Under the pieces are notes generated by a model that was given only the letters and a program-made list of their open reading frames with translations, was not told where the DNA came from and made no database searches. Positions 32,575 to 40,855 of a stretch of 43,315 nt of DNA are shown piece after piece; position 1 is the stretch's first letter, and each line of letters starts with the position of its first letter. Both the position numbers and the translations under genes were made by a program. The stretch is from an uncultured Bacteroidota bacterium (GTDB lineage Bacteria > Bacteroidota > Bacteroidia > JABEUT01), in assembly GCA_903916255.1 (NCBI GenBank), contig CAIWVW010000033.1, positions 1 to 43,315 of the forward strand. Direction: 5' to 3'.

Positions 32575-32721
32575 ATGAGCAAAAAAATTGTTTCCCTCTC
32601 AGCTTTAGCCATACTTGCCATCTCTTTTTTATCGAGTTGCAAAACGCACCAAAAATGTGCTGCCTACAGCGATACCCGCAGTATCCAGGCGGCTCATGCG
32701 CAATCTCCAAGCAGGGGCTAG
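32575..32721 (+). CDS. Very small lipoprotein B (48 residues)
   Basis: MSKKIVSLSALAILAI followed by SFLSSC gives a signal peptide with lipobox Cys22. The 27-residue mature part reads CKTHQKCAAYSDTRSIQ and so on, with C-A-AY-S-D matching C-E-AY-A-D of lipoprotein A. It has its own promoter box, and the MFS gene follows after a 40-nt palindromic word repeat. Two tandem paralogues with signal peptides make a chance open frame unlikely. Confidence 0.72.
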   Translation: MSKKIVSLSALAILAISFLSSCKTHQKCAAYSDTRSIQAAHAQSPSRG

Positions 32722-32761
32722 CCTATCAGCCATTAGCTGATAGCTATTAGCTAATAGCCAA
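32722..32761. repeat. Word repeat directly before the MFS gene
   Basis: AGCCATTAGCTGATAGC and AGCTATTAGCTAATAGCC-type units fill the space up to the ATG at 32762. The run is partly palindromic. A related word appears before ugd and in the terminator at 12415-12457. Confidence 0.6.
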
Positions 32762-34051
32762 ATGAAATACCCTCTTTCGCTAAAGCTATTAATACTTAGT
32801 AATATTATTTCGGGGCTTGCGCAAGGCATCAGCATGGTTGCCATCCCTTGGTACGTTGCTTCCGTTCTTAAATCGCCGTCCTCACTTGGCTATATGTACA
32901 CTTTTACACTATGCGGAAGCGCTGTGTGGGGTGTATATGCCGGAACCCTGATTGACAAATACCCCCGGAAAAAAATATTCATCTGGTTTTCCTTAATTGG
33001 AGGAAGCCTGCTCATGATGGGCTCCATTTCGGGCTATATACTTGGTACGGTACCTCTATTTATGGTTTTAGTTGTATTTGCCGCTACCTGGTATTACAAC
33101 AATATTTATTTTCCGGCATTATATGCCTTTGCGCAGGAAGTGTGCGAGGCGAAAGATTATGGCAAAGTAAATTCTTTTTTAGAAATACAATCGCAGGCTA
33201 CCACAATTGCTTCCGGCGGTCTTGCCGCTATACTGTTGCAGGGTGTAGAATTAGATTCCTTCCATTTATTCGGAACAAATATTCCCTTTCACCTGCATAT
33301 TCACCCCTGGAGTTTAAGCAGTATTTTCCTCACAGATGGATTAACTTATTTTATTGCCGTAGTGCTTATTATGAAAATAAAATACACACCGCATACCGAA
33401 AAGCATCACGAAGCAGGTACCTTTATAGAGCGATTGAAAACGGGGGCAAATTTCTTAAACAAACATCCGGCTCTTTGGATATTTGGAGTTTGCTCCCTGT
33501 CTGTTTTCGTGGTAGTGCTTACCCATGTTATATTGCTTAGTCCGCTTTATATAAAAAGCCACTTAAATCAAAGTGCAGGCACGTATGCCTTGTTGGATGT
33601 ATATTACGCCATAGGTGCGCTAATGGCAGGTGTATGGATTCGGCAATTATTCAGGGGAATGAGCACCGTAAAAGCCATCATAATATTGCTATTTGCCACC
33701 GTTGCTATTCTGTTACTGGTTACATTTACCAGAAGTACATTAATCTTTTTCATTTTCTCTTTTATATTCGGAATTACCAATGCCGGAACGCGTGTATTGC
33801 GGATTACCTACCTCTTTCATCATGTGCCAAATCCTTTAATTGGCAGGGTAAACAGCACATTGAACGTAATAAGTGTGTTGTGCAGGATATTGCTCTCCGC
33901 CATATTTTCGTTTGCCTTTTTCCTGCGGGGCGATAATATCATCTGGACGTATTTTTTCTGCGCAGTCTTTTTGCTAATAAATGCAATTTTAATGGCTACT
34001 AAGTATAAGGAGTTGGTGAAGGATTATAGTGTTGCGGAGTCTGCCAATTAG
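32762..34051 (+). CDS. Major facilitator superfamily transporter
   Basis: A 429-residue inner-membrane protein with about 10-12 hydrophobic helices. The family's loop between helices 2 and 3 reads GVYAGTLIDKYPRKKIF, a form of the G-x3-D-R/K-x-G-R-R/K signature. A longer, less hydrophobic stretch (TPHTEKHHEAGTFIERLKTGANFLNK) is the usual central cytoplasmic loop. The C-terminal half contains GRVNSTLNVISVLCRILLSA. Proteins of this subgroup are often annotated as macrolide-type efflux pumps; the substrate cannot be told here. The ATG follows directly after a word repeat, and no Shine-Dalgarno is visible. Confidence 0.86.
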   Translation: MKYPLSLKLLILSNIISGLAQGISMVAIPWYVASVLKSPSSLGYMYTFTLCGSAVWGVYAGTLIDKYPRKKIFIWFSLIGGSLLMMGSISGYILGTVPLFMVLVVFAATWYYNNIYFPALYAFAQEVCEAKDYGKVNSFLEIQSQATTIASGGLAAILLQGVELDSFHLFGTNIPFHLHIHPWSLSSIFLTDGLTYFIAVVLIMKIKYTPHTEKHHEAGTFIERLKTGANFLNKHPALWIFGVCSLSVFVVVLTHVILLSPLYIKSHLNQSAGTYALLDVYYAIGALMAGVWIRQLFRGMSTVKAIIILLFATVAILLLVTFTRSTLIFFIFSFIFGITNAGTRVLRITYLFHHVPNPLIGRVNSTLNVISVLCRILLSAIFSFAFFLRGDNIIWTYFFCAVFLLINAILMATKYKELVKDYSVAESAN

Positions 34052-34085
34052 GTTTTTTGCAAAATTTCAGGCTGGTTTTATTTTG

Positions 34086-34093
34086 TATCTTTG
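34086..34093 (+). promoter_or_regulatory. -7 promoter box of the GLUG-repeat gene
   Basis: TATCTTTG preceded by TTG, 24 nt before the ATG at 34118. Confidence 0.62.
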
Positions 34094-34117
34094 TTTTAAA
34101 TCTAAATACTTCCCCGT

Positions 34118-35965
34118 ATGAAAACAAAATACTTTTTAGCAATTGCCGTACTTGCATTTTCAATTCAAATTTCAAATGCACAAATGTTGGGGAATGGCAC
34201 TCCAAGCAGCCCATACCAGGTAACTACCTGTGCCGAGTTGCAGCAAGTGCAAAGCAACTTAAGCGCATATTATGTTTTAATGAATGATATAGATTGCTCG
34301 CAAACCCAAACAGGCGGCGGCCCTTGGGGTGCAACCGGATTCGTACCCATTGGAAGTGATTCCACTACTCCGTTTACCGGCAATTTTAACGGTCATTGTT
34401 TTGCCATTAAAAATCTTTACATAAATAATCCAACCCTTAATAACGTGGGTATATTCGGCTTTATGGACTCTCCTGGAAAAGTGGCCAATGTGAATGTAAT
34501 TAACGCAACTGTTATTGGTGGAGACTTTACGGGCATCCTGATAGGGTACAAACACTCCAGCACCTTAGATACCAGCTACACAACAGGAACGGTGAGTGGC
34601 GGAAATTATACCGGCGGGATTGTCGGAAGATGTGGAAACTATCAGGGACCTACTTGTCAAATAACAAACTCCTTTTCAAAGGCTGTAGTATCAGGGAAAA
34701 ATTTTGTGGGTGGTCTTGTAGGCCAAATCCGTTGCTTCCAGGGTGGCCTTGCTTTATTGCAGAATTGCTTTGCTACAGGTAATGTATCGGGAGATACCAA
34801 TGTAGGCGGACTTTCGGGAGGTTCCGGAACATATCAGGGCGGTGGACCGGAAATAATAAATAGTTATGCTACGGGAAATGTAACAGGCCTTTACAATGTT
34901 GGCGGCCTTTCCGGATGGGTTGGCCCTTATCAGGGCGGTGGCTCTACCGTTCAGCGGTCGTATGCTACCGGGAATGTTGCAGGCACAACCAATGTTGGCG
35001 GGTTAATCGGAAACAACGGCCCGACTATGGGTGGAGTTTCTGTTATTCTGAGTAGCTATGCTCAAGGCAATGTAAATGGAACAAGCAATGTTGGCGGATT
35101 AGTTGGTATTCAAACATCAGGAGGCATTGGCTGGGGAATAGATACCAGTTATGCTTCAGGCAAAGTAACAGGGACAACAGATGTAGGTGGCTTAGTAGGA
35201 AACCAAACGAATGCTTCCGTTTTTGATACTTGCTTTTGGAATATTACGATAAACCCATCCCTGCAATCTATAGGAAACGCAGGAAGCTATTCCAGCATTT
35301 ATCCTTCCACAACTGCTCAAATGCAAACACAAGCTACTTATGTGGGATGGGATTTTACAAATACCTGGGACATTACCGCTAATAACTACCCCACCTTTAT
35401 TCCATTGAACACTTCCGGCAATTGCCACTTCCCATCAACGTTAGAGGCAGCTTTTAACTACAACCCCTACCCTGTTTGCGTTACGGATTCTGTACATTTT
35501 ACAGATGCCAGTTTGGGCTCACCAACCTCATGGAGCTGGAATTTCGATGATGTAGCTTCGGGGCATAATACAAGTACATTGCAAAACCCTTCGCATTTAT
35601 TCTCAGGCTTTGGCATATATAACGTTACGCTAATTGCAACTTCAGGTGCGAATACAGATACCATTACAACGCCTGTGCTTGTTACAAGTTGCATTACCGG
35701 GTCACAACCACTTAGCCAAAGCAATTGCAATGTTTCTGTTTATCCAAATCCGGGCAATGGAATATTTACCTTCAGTACACAAAATGTTTCCGCAAACTCT
35801 TTATTGGAGGTATATAATGTTTTAGGGGAAAAGGTTTATTCTAAAATTACAAGTTCCAATTCATCATTCACCATTGACCTGCGCAATCAAGCCAAGGGTG
35901 TATATTTCTACAAACTGATTTCAAATTCAGTTGTGGAAAAGAACGGGAAATTGGTGGTGGAGTAG
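34118..35965 (+). CDS. Secreted GLUG-repeat protein with T9SS type A sorting domain
   Basis: A 615-residue protein. Signal peptide ends SNAQ. Residues about 90-380 consist of GLUG-type units with GGLVG/GGLSG turns alternating with SYATGNV, as in bacterial filamentous-haemagglutinin GLUG motifs; these form a right-handed beta-helix. A PKD domain follows (VHFTDASLGSPTSWSWNF, then PSHLFSGFGIYNVTLIA) at about 450-525, and a Por-type sorting tail ends the protein (VYPNPGNGIFTF, LEVYNVLGEKVYS, GVYFYKLISN). It is expected on the cell surface or released as an adhesin; ligand unknown. It has its own promoter and terminator, so it is a single-gene unit. Confidence 0.92.
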   Translation: MKTKYFLAIAVLAFSIQISNAQMLGNGTPSSPYQVTTCAELQQVQSNLSAYYVLMNDIDCSQTQTGGGPWGATGFVPIGSDSTTPFTGNFNGHCFAIKNLYINNPTLNNVGIFGFMDSPGKVANVNVINATVIGGDFTGILIGYKHSSTLDTSYTTGTVSGGNYTGGIVGRCGNYQGPTCQITNSFSKAVVSGKNFVGGLVGQIRCFQGGLALLQNCFATGNVSGDTNVGGLSGGSGTYQGGGPEIINSYATGNVTGLYNVGGLSGWVGPYQGGGSTVQRSYATGNVAGTTNVGGLIGNNGPTMGGVSVILSSYAQGNVNGTSNVGGLVGIQTSGGIGWGIDTSYASGKVTGTTDVGGLVGNQTNASVFDTCFWNITINPSLQSIGNAGSYSSIYPSTTAQMQTQATYVGWDFTNTWDITANNYPTFIPLNTSGNCHFPSTLEAAFNYNPYPVCVTDSVHFTDASLGSPTSWSWNFDDVASGHNTSTLQNPSHLFSGFGIYNVTLIATSGANTDTITTPVLVTSCITGSQPLSQSNCNVSVYPNPGNGIFTFSTQNVSANSLLEVYNVLGEKVYSKITSSNSSFTIDLRNQAKGVYFYKLISNSVVEKNGKLVVE

Positions 35966-36023
35966 CTTATAATTGGTTAGCTTAGGGGGTAATAAGGTCA
36001 AATCCTATTTACAGAGTTAATTT

Positions 36024-36062
36024 CTACTAAGGTTTTAAATCACTAATTTTTAACCTTAGTAG
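36024..36062. terminator. Terminator hairpin between convergent genes
   Basis: CTACTAAGGTT and AACCTTAGTAG form an 11-bp stem followed by GAAAAATA; a weak T-run lies on the other side. An outer stem (TAATAAGGT at 35990 with ACCTTATTA at 36088) encloses it and covers the stop of the leftward gene. Confidence 0.7.
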
Positions 36063-36093
36063 GAAAAATAGCAGCTTTATAATTTTAACCTTA

Positions 36094-36603
36094 TTATAAA
36101 CTTCCTATTATTTTCTTTAGCATTTTTATGTTATGCCTATCTTTTACTATTGTGATTGGCTGCTTTGCATCATCATCTGGTCTACTATTAACAAGAATAG
36201 AATTACCATCCATAACCAGCATAATTTTTTCACCCCAGGAAAATCCCGACCAATTAGTATGTGCTATAATAACACCAAAATCTTTATCAACATTCATTTT
36301 TCTTACATCAAAATTCTTCCTGATTTTTTCCTTTAAATCTTTTAATTCAACTTTTGAACTTAGTGATATGGTTTCAAAAGTTAGGTTTTCCTTAAGTCTT
36401 ATATGAATAAAAACATACAAAAAAAGCGCCAAAAAAATTGAAAAGAGGGCTAGTAGAATTTGTACATCTTTTATAAGTACAATCATTCCTATAAAAAAGA
36501 ATGAAGTAGGAAACATGTAAAAAAAATAATCCCAATAATCCCAAAAGGTTCTTGGATACCTTTTATTCTCTTTAATATATGCTATGGTTTCAGCTTTATT
36601 CAA
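36094..36603 (-). CDS. Membrane protein of unknown function, coupled to an ABC ATPase
   Basis: A 169-residue protein. Two hydrophobic helices at about residues 27-47 and 50-70 ([36 protein letters not shown]) are followed by a soluble domain of about 95 residues with [18 protein letters not shown] and [20 protein letters not shown]. It starts with TTG whose last bases overlap the TGA of the ATPase gene, so translation is coupled. It is not an ABC permease of the FtsX/MacB type, being too short with only two helices. I recognise no family. Confidence 0.68.
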   Translation of the reverse strand: MNKAETIAYIKENKRYPRTFWDYWDYFFYMFPTSFFFIGMIVLIKDVQILLALFSIFLALFLYVFIHIRLKENLTFETISLSSKVELKDLKEKIRKNFDVRKMNVDKDFGVIIAHTNWSGFSWGEKIMLVMDGNSILVNSRPDDDAKQPITIVKDRHNIKMLKKIIGSL

Positions 36604-37307
36604 TTGAAATTCATCACCGGATTGGCATTCACTTCATCTGATTCGATATTACCATCTTTCAGTCGGATGATGCGGTGCGCGTAACGGGCAATGTCTTCTT
36701 CATGCGTAACCAGCACAATGGTGTTACCTTTTACATGAATATCATTTAACAGGGACATGATTTCAATAGAAGTCTTTGTATCAAGGTTACCTGTTGGTTC
36801 ATCGGCCAATATAATGGCAGGGTGATTTACCAATGCACGGGCAACAGCCACACGTTGCCTTTGTCCGCCGGAAAGCTCACTGGGTTTGTGGCCCATGCGG
36901 CCTTTCAGTCCGACCTGTTCAAGCACTTCTTCGGCTCTTGCTTTACGTGTTTTTTTATCTGCTCCGGCATAAATCAGCGGCAGCATAACATTATCAAGCG
37001 AAGTGGAACGGGGCAACAAATTGAATGTTTGAAATACAAAACCAATTTGCTTGTTCCGCACATCTGCCAGTTCGTTATCGGTCATTTTATCGACACCAAT
37101 GTTGTTCAGAAAATATTGCCCGGAAGTGGGCGTATCAAGGCATCCGAGCACATTCATAAGAGTTGATTTACCCGAACCGGAAGGCCCCATCAATGCCACA
37201 TATTCATTTTTGCCAATAGAAAGCGAAATAGAACGCAGCGCATGAATAGTTTCAACGCCCATCTTGTAAACTTTACTTATTTCTTTCAGCTCGATTATCT
37301 TTTCCAT
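36600..37307 (-). CDS. ABC transporter ATP-binding protein (LolD/MacB type)
   Basis: A 235-residue ATPase of the FtsE-LolD-MacB branch. Walker A is GPSGSGKST at 41-49, the Q-loop is VFQTFNLLP, the signature is [15 protein letters not shown] and Walker B is [30 protein letters not shown] holds the switch histidine. Members drive MacB-like or LolCE permeases that move lipoproteins, lipids or small molecules out of the inner membrane. No permease is adjacent, so the partner must lie elsewhere. The ATG at 37307 has only a weak TATATTCG box 15 nt upstream. Confidence 0.9.
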   Translation of the reverse strand: MEKIIELKEISKVYKMGVETIHALRSISLSIGKNEYVALMGPSGSGKSTLMNVLGCLDTPTSGQYFLNNIGVDKMTDNELADVRNKQIGFVFQTFNLLPRSTSLDNVMLPLIYAGADKKTRKARAEEVLEQVGLKGRMGHKPSELSGGQRQRVAVARALVNHPAIILADEPTGNLDTKTSIEIMSLLNDIHVKGNTIVLVTHEEDIARYAHRIIRLKDGNIESDEVNANPVMNFN

Positions 37308-37356
37308 AGCAATTATAGAATGCGAATATAGTGATAATGTGTTTGCATCTGTTTAG

Positions 37357-37452
37357 TAAGATTGCCTTGTTCCTCCCAACGGCGTATTTCCGCTCTGTAT
37401 GCTACTTTATTAATCTACAACGTCATTGCGAGGCTCCGCGAAGCAATCTTAC
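37357..37452. repeat. Dispersed hairpin repeat, copy 4 (arms facing inward)
   Basis: A diverged arm (GTAAGATTGCCTTGTTCCTC) precedes a clean one (CGTCATTGCGAGGCTCCGC to GCAATCTTA). The arm order is the reverse of copies 1 and 3. Confidence 0.7.
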
Positions 37453-37476
37453 CCTATACATTGCTACCATGAAAAC

Positions 37477-38262
37477 TTACTCCCAATTTTTCAAGACAAA
37501 ATGTTGTTTCACTTGGGTAGGGTTAAAGAAAACCAATCCGAATGAGAATAAATCGACGGTGACAGTAGCACGTGGTTCTTTTATAATTTCTTTCCATGCT
37601 TCATGCATTCCTGTGGACCAGCGTATATCATCGAAAACAAAAACGCAATGGCCGGATGCCAAAGGCAGGAACTTTTGGAAATAGTCCAAGGTAGCCTCTT
37701 TGCGGTGGTTACCATCAAAAAAAACATAGTCAACAGAAGTAAGGTTTTTAATTACTTCCGGCAAGGTTTGTGCAAAATCACCCACTACCCTTTTTATATT
37801 TTCTTCATTGAATATTTTAAAATTCATTCCTGCGTATGTGGATGTTCCCGGGCTGCCTTCCATGGTAATCATGCGCGCTTCGGGGCGGGCTTTGTGTTGG
37901 TAAAGGGTGCTTATACCTAAGGAAGTCCCCATTTCAACCATCGTTTTGGGTTGGACAAAATTTACCAGGCGAAACAACAAGCGTCCTTCTTTTGCAGGTA
38001 TGGCTGATTTGCGTACAATATCTTTTACCTTTTTGTTGTACTTTCCTTTTTTGACGGCACCAAAATCAACTACTTCAATCACTTCTTTTGAAGTAAGCAG
38101 GCGTTTACGTAAATGCTCGATAGGCAGGAAATCGTAATAATCGGGAGATTCGCAAACCACTTTATGGAACAACTCATACACAAAAGGAGAATGGATGCCA
38201 TGCGCTCCTTTGGCTTTCAAACGATAGGCAAGATATTGCAGAGGAATAAAAATGTTTTTCAC
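37477..38262 (-). CDS. Class I SAM-dependent methyltransferase
   Basis: A 261-residue protein counted from the GTG at 38262, which opens MKNIFIPLQYLAYRLKAKGAH-type sequence; an upstream TTG at 38277 overlaps the promoter box. Motif I is MVEMGTSLGIST at mid-protein, MITMEGSP is the acidic end of strand 2, and DYVFFDGNHRKEATLDYF is motif II with a possible metal-binding Asp/His. This pattern belongs to the methyltransferase-24 group related to catechol O-methyltransferases. The substrate is unknown. It is divergent from the isoaspartyl peptidase gene, and both may start from the 150-bp region between them. Confidence 0.84.
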   Translation of the reverse strand: MKNIFIPLQYLAYRLKAKGAHGIHSPFVYELFHKVVCESPDYYDFLPIEHLRKRLLTSKEVIEVVDFGAVKKGKYNKKVKDIVRKSAIPAKEGRLLFRLVNFVQPKTMVEMGTSLGISTLYQHKARPEARMITMEGSPGTSTYAGMNFKIFNEENIKRVVGDFAQTLPEVIKNLTSVDYVFFDGNHRKEATLDYFQKFLPLASGHCVFVFDDIRWSTGMHEAWKEIIKEPRATVTVDLFSFGLVFFNPTQVKQHFVLKNWE

Positions 38263-38266
38263 CCCA

Positions 38267-38274
38267 CGAAAGTA
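38267..38274 (-). promoter_or_regulatory. Possible -7 box of the methyltransferase gene, 4 nt from the start codon
   Basis: TACTTTCG differs from TAnnTTTG at one position. TGGG separates it from the GTG. Confidence 0.4.
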
Positions 38275-38297
38275 CAAAAGAGAAGTAATTAATTTTC

Positions 38298-38305
38298 TAC
38301 TTTTG
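38298..38305 (+). promoter_or_regulatory. -7 promoter box of the isoaspartyl peptidase gene
   Basis: TACTTTTG fits the consensus. The leader of about 100 nt contains the palindrome at 38322-38396. Confidence 0.5.
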
Positions 38306-38321
38306 TGCGCATCAGAAAAAT

Positions 38322-38396
38322 AGTGGTTAGTGATTAGTGGTTAGTGGTCTGTCAAAGCCCTAACAACTTGCCACTAATTACTATCCACTAACCACT
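38322..38396. repeat. Imperfect palindrome of TTAGTGG words
   Basis: Left arm 38322-38347 (AGTGGTTAGTG repeated with variants) and right arm 38371-38396 are inverted copies differing at about four of 26 positions, with 23 nt between. It lies just before the ATG at 38408. Confidence 0.75.
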
Positions 38397-38407
38397 GAAA
38401 ACAACAC

Positions 38408-39352
38408 ATGGGAAATTACGCAATAGCCATTCATGGCGGCGCCGGAAGGCTAATGGCAGGGGTTTTTACACCGGAACAGGAAAAAGCCTACCACGAAAAA
38501 TTATCCGAAGCCTTGCAGGCGGGTTATATTATTCTCACTAATTCAGGAACTGCGGTGGATGCTGTTGAGGCCGCTGTCCGCATATTGGAGGACAGCCCAC
38601 TATTCAACGCCGGCAAAGGCTCGGTGTTTAATTGCGAAGGGCAGAATGAAATGGATGCTTCCATAATGAATGGCAAGAATTTAAAAGCTGGAGCGATTGC
38701 TGCTGTACATACGATACGTAACCCTGTGGCTTGTGCAAGGGCAGTTATGGAAAAATCGCCGCACGTTTTACTGGCAGGTCATGGGGCGGAAAAATTCGCT
38801 GCTGAATGCGGTATTGAAATTGTGGACCCTTCGTATTTTTATGATGAAGAACGCTACCAGCAATGGTTTGCCACTAAAGATATGGAAGGTGCATCGTGGG
38901 CGGGAGACACCTATATTACCAATCAAGTTAATACAGAAAAAAAGTTAGGTACGGTAGGCTGCGTTGCATTAGATTCCACAGGAAACCTTGCTGCCGCAAC
39001 TTCTACCGGAGGTGTAAACAATAAAAAATTCGGACGGGTAGGTGATTCACCAATTATAGGTGCCGGTTGCTATGCCGATAATAAAACCTGCGCTGTTTCA
39101 TGCACAGGCGAAGGGGAGTATTTCATCCGCCAATCTACCGCGTATGATATTGCCGCTTTAATGGAATACAAAGGATTCACCGTTGCGCAAGCCGCGACTG
39201 AAGCCATAAAGAAAATAGCCCAATTAGGCGGAGAAGGCGGATTGATAGCAATAGATAACCAGGGAAATATTTCGGTGCCTTTTAATACGTCTTCTATGTT
39301 CAGGGGTTGGATAAACACACAGGGGGAAAAGTTTACAGGCATTTTCAGGTAA
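38408..39352 (+). CDS. iaaA: Isoaspartyl peptidase / L-asparaginase (Ntn hydrolase)
   Basis: A 314-residue plant-type asparaginase precursor that cuts itself before a threonine. AIAIHGGAGRL opens the alpha chain and FNAGKGSVFNCEGQNEMDASIM is the conserved binding region. GTVGCVALD places the catalytic Thr at residue 182, so cleavage leaves a beta chain of about 133 residues. STGGVNNKKFGRVGDSPIIGAGCYADN follows in the beta chain (two motifs), and GEGEYFIR is also conserved. It removes isoaspartyl dipeptides left by damaged proteins, and asparagine to a lesser degree. No signal peptide is present, so it is cytoplasmic. Confidence 0.94.
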   Translation: MGNYAIAIHGGAGRLMAGVFTPEQEKAYHEKLSEALQAGYIILTNSGTAVDAVEAAVRILEDSPLFNAGKGSVFNCEGQNEMDASIMNGKNLKAGAIAAVHTIRNPVACARAVMEKSPHVLLAGHGAEKFAAECGIEIVDPSYFYDEERYQQWFATKDMEGASWAGDTYITNQVNTEKKLGTVGCVALDSTGNLAAATSTGGVNNKKFGRVGDSPIIGAGCYADNKTCAVSCTGEGEYFIRQSTAYDIAALMEYKGFTVAQAATEAIKKIAQLGGEGGLIAIDNQGNISVPFNTSSMFRGWINTQGEKFTGIFR

Positions 39353-39400
39353 GAATTACCAACCTTACTTAGAGTGAATATAGGGTTTCAGATAATTATT

Positions 39401-39515
39401 GAGATTGCTTCGTTCTTCGCAATCACGGTCGTACACTTAATTGTAAGGGTTCAAAATTTTGAACCCCTACACGGAACGATAACACGTCATTGCGAGGCTC
39501 GGCGAAGCAATCTCT
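39401..39515. repeat. Dispersed hairpin repeat, copy 5 (arms facing inward) enclosing a second palindrome
   Basis: Arm 39401-39431 (GAGATTGCTTCGTTCTTCGC) and arm 39485-39515 (CGTCATTGCGAGGCTCGGC) are inverted with respect to each other, in the same order as copy 4. Between them is the perfect palindrome at 39447-39466. Confidence 0.8.
39447..39466. repeat. Perfect 20-bp palindrome
   Basis: GGGTTCAAAA followed directly by its complement TTTTGAACCC, with flanks GTAA and CTAC. It may act as a weak hairpin terminator after the isoaspartyl peptidase gene. Confidence 0.75.
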
Positions 39516-39551
39516 GCCAACTACTTATTACTTAAAAAGCATTACACACGC

Positions 39552-40853
39552 ATGAATTATTCCGAAACCATAGAATACCTCTATAGCCTTCTTCCAATCT
39601 ATCAGCGGGTGGGCGCACCTGCCTATAAACCGGGACTCAAAAACATTGAATTACTCTGTGCCGAAATAGGCAATCCGCAAAACAACTTTCCAACCATCCA
39701 CATTGCCGGAACCAACGGAAAAGGCTCTACGTCGCATTACATAGCATCTATTTTGCAAAGCGCAGGATATAAAAATGTAGGGTTACATACTTCACCGCAT
39801 TTAAAAGATTTCCGCGAGCGGATAAAAATCAGCGGAGCTATGATTTCAGAACAGGATGTAGTGGATTTTGTTGCCCGCTATAAAGGAGTTATTGAACACA
39901 TTGACTGTTCCTTTTTTGAATTAAGCGTGGCGATGGCCTTTTATTTTTTTGCAAAAGCCAAATGCGATGTGGCAGTAATAGAAGTCGGCATGGGAGGCAG
40001 ATTAGACTCCACTAATATTATTACCCCGGTGCTCTCGGTAATTACCAATATCAGCTTCGACCACATGGCCCTGCTGGGCGATACACTCGAAAAAATAGCT
40101 TTTGAAAAAGCGGGTATTATTAAGCCCAACATACCAGTTGTTATTGGCGAAACCCAAGCGGAAACAAAACCTGTTTTTTTGAAAAAAGCAGAGGAATGCA
40201 ATGCCCCCATCTATTTTGCGGATGATATTTACAAAACAACCAATCCAGGAAACAGCACAGAAAACAAAAAACCTTATTTGGTAGTAGATATTCTGAAAAA
40301 TGGTAAAACTTATATTTCAGGTTTATATTCCGAATTGGTGGGTTCTTATCAGTTGAAAAATATTCAGACGGTATTTTGTGCGGTGGATAAGCTAAATGAA
40401 ACAGGTTATGCTATTTCAAAGGAACAAGCTATTCACGGCATAAAAAATGTAATTACGCAAACGCAATTATTGGGCCGTTGGCAGACATTAAGCACGAATC
40501 CGCTTATTATTGCCGACACAGGGCACAACGAAGCCGGGATAAAGGAAGTATTGAATCAATTGAAAACAATTCCATATAAGAAACTGCACTTTGTTTTTGG
40601 TATTGTGAAAGATAAGGACCCCGCTACAGTATTAAAGCTACTGCCCAAAGATGCTACTTATTATTTCAGCAAAGCAAATATTCCGCGCTCCCTTGATGAA
40701 AATGAATTGATGGAGATTGCAGCAGGTTTTGGATTAAAAGGCAAGGCCTACCCAAATGTAAAAGAGGCATTGGAATCTGCACGTTCCAATGCCTCTGAAA
40801 ATGATATTGTATTTGTAGGCGGCAGCACTTTTATCGTGGCTGAAGCCCTTTAA
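39552..40853 (+). CDS. folC: Folylpolyglutamate synthase / dihydrofolate synthase
   Basis: A 433-residue Mur-ligase-fold enzyme that adds glutamate to dihydropteroate and to folates using ATP. The P-loop is GTNGKGST at residues 53-60. KNVGLHTSPHLKDFRERI follows in the expected place, and VAVIEVGMGGRLDSTNII and VITNISFDHMALLGDT are the magnesium-binding segments. The C-terminal ligase domain has LLGRWQTL and IADTGHNEAGIKEVL, the acyl-phosphate region. It is cytoplasmic and ends 2 nt before the convergent outer-membrane protein gene. Its start has no strong promoter or Shine-Dalgarno. Confidence 0.95.
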   Translation: MNYSETIEYLYSLLPIYQRVGAPAYKPGLKNIELLCAEIGNPQNNFPTIHIAGTNGKGSTSHYIASILQSAGYKNVGLHTSPHLKDFRERIKISGAMISEQDVVDFVARYKGVIEHIDCSFFELSVAMAFYFFAKAKCDVAVIEVGMGGRLDSTNIITPVLSVITNISFDHMALLGDTLEKIAFEKAGIIKPNIPVVIGETQAETKPVFLKKAEECNAPIYFADDIYKTTNPGNSTENKKPYLVVDILKNGKTYISGLYSELVGSYQLKNIQTVFCAVDKLNETGYAISKEQAIHGIKNVITQTQLLGRWQTLSTNPLIIADTGHNEAGIKEVLNQLKTIPYKKLHFVFGIVKDKDPATVLKLLPKDATYYFSKANIPRSLDENELMEIAAGFGLKGKAYPNVKEALESARSNASENDIVFVGGSTFIVAEAL

Positions 40854-40855
40854 TA

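Noticed and set aside
34560-35200. Regularly spaced repeats that could suggest a CRISPR array
   Set aside because: The repeats are in-frame codons of GLUG protein units, vary at third positions and have no constant spacer length.
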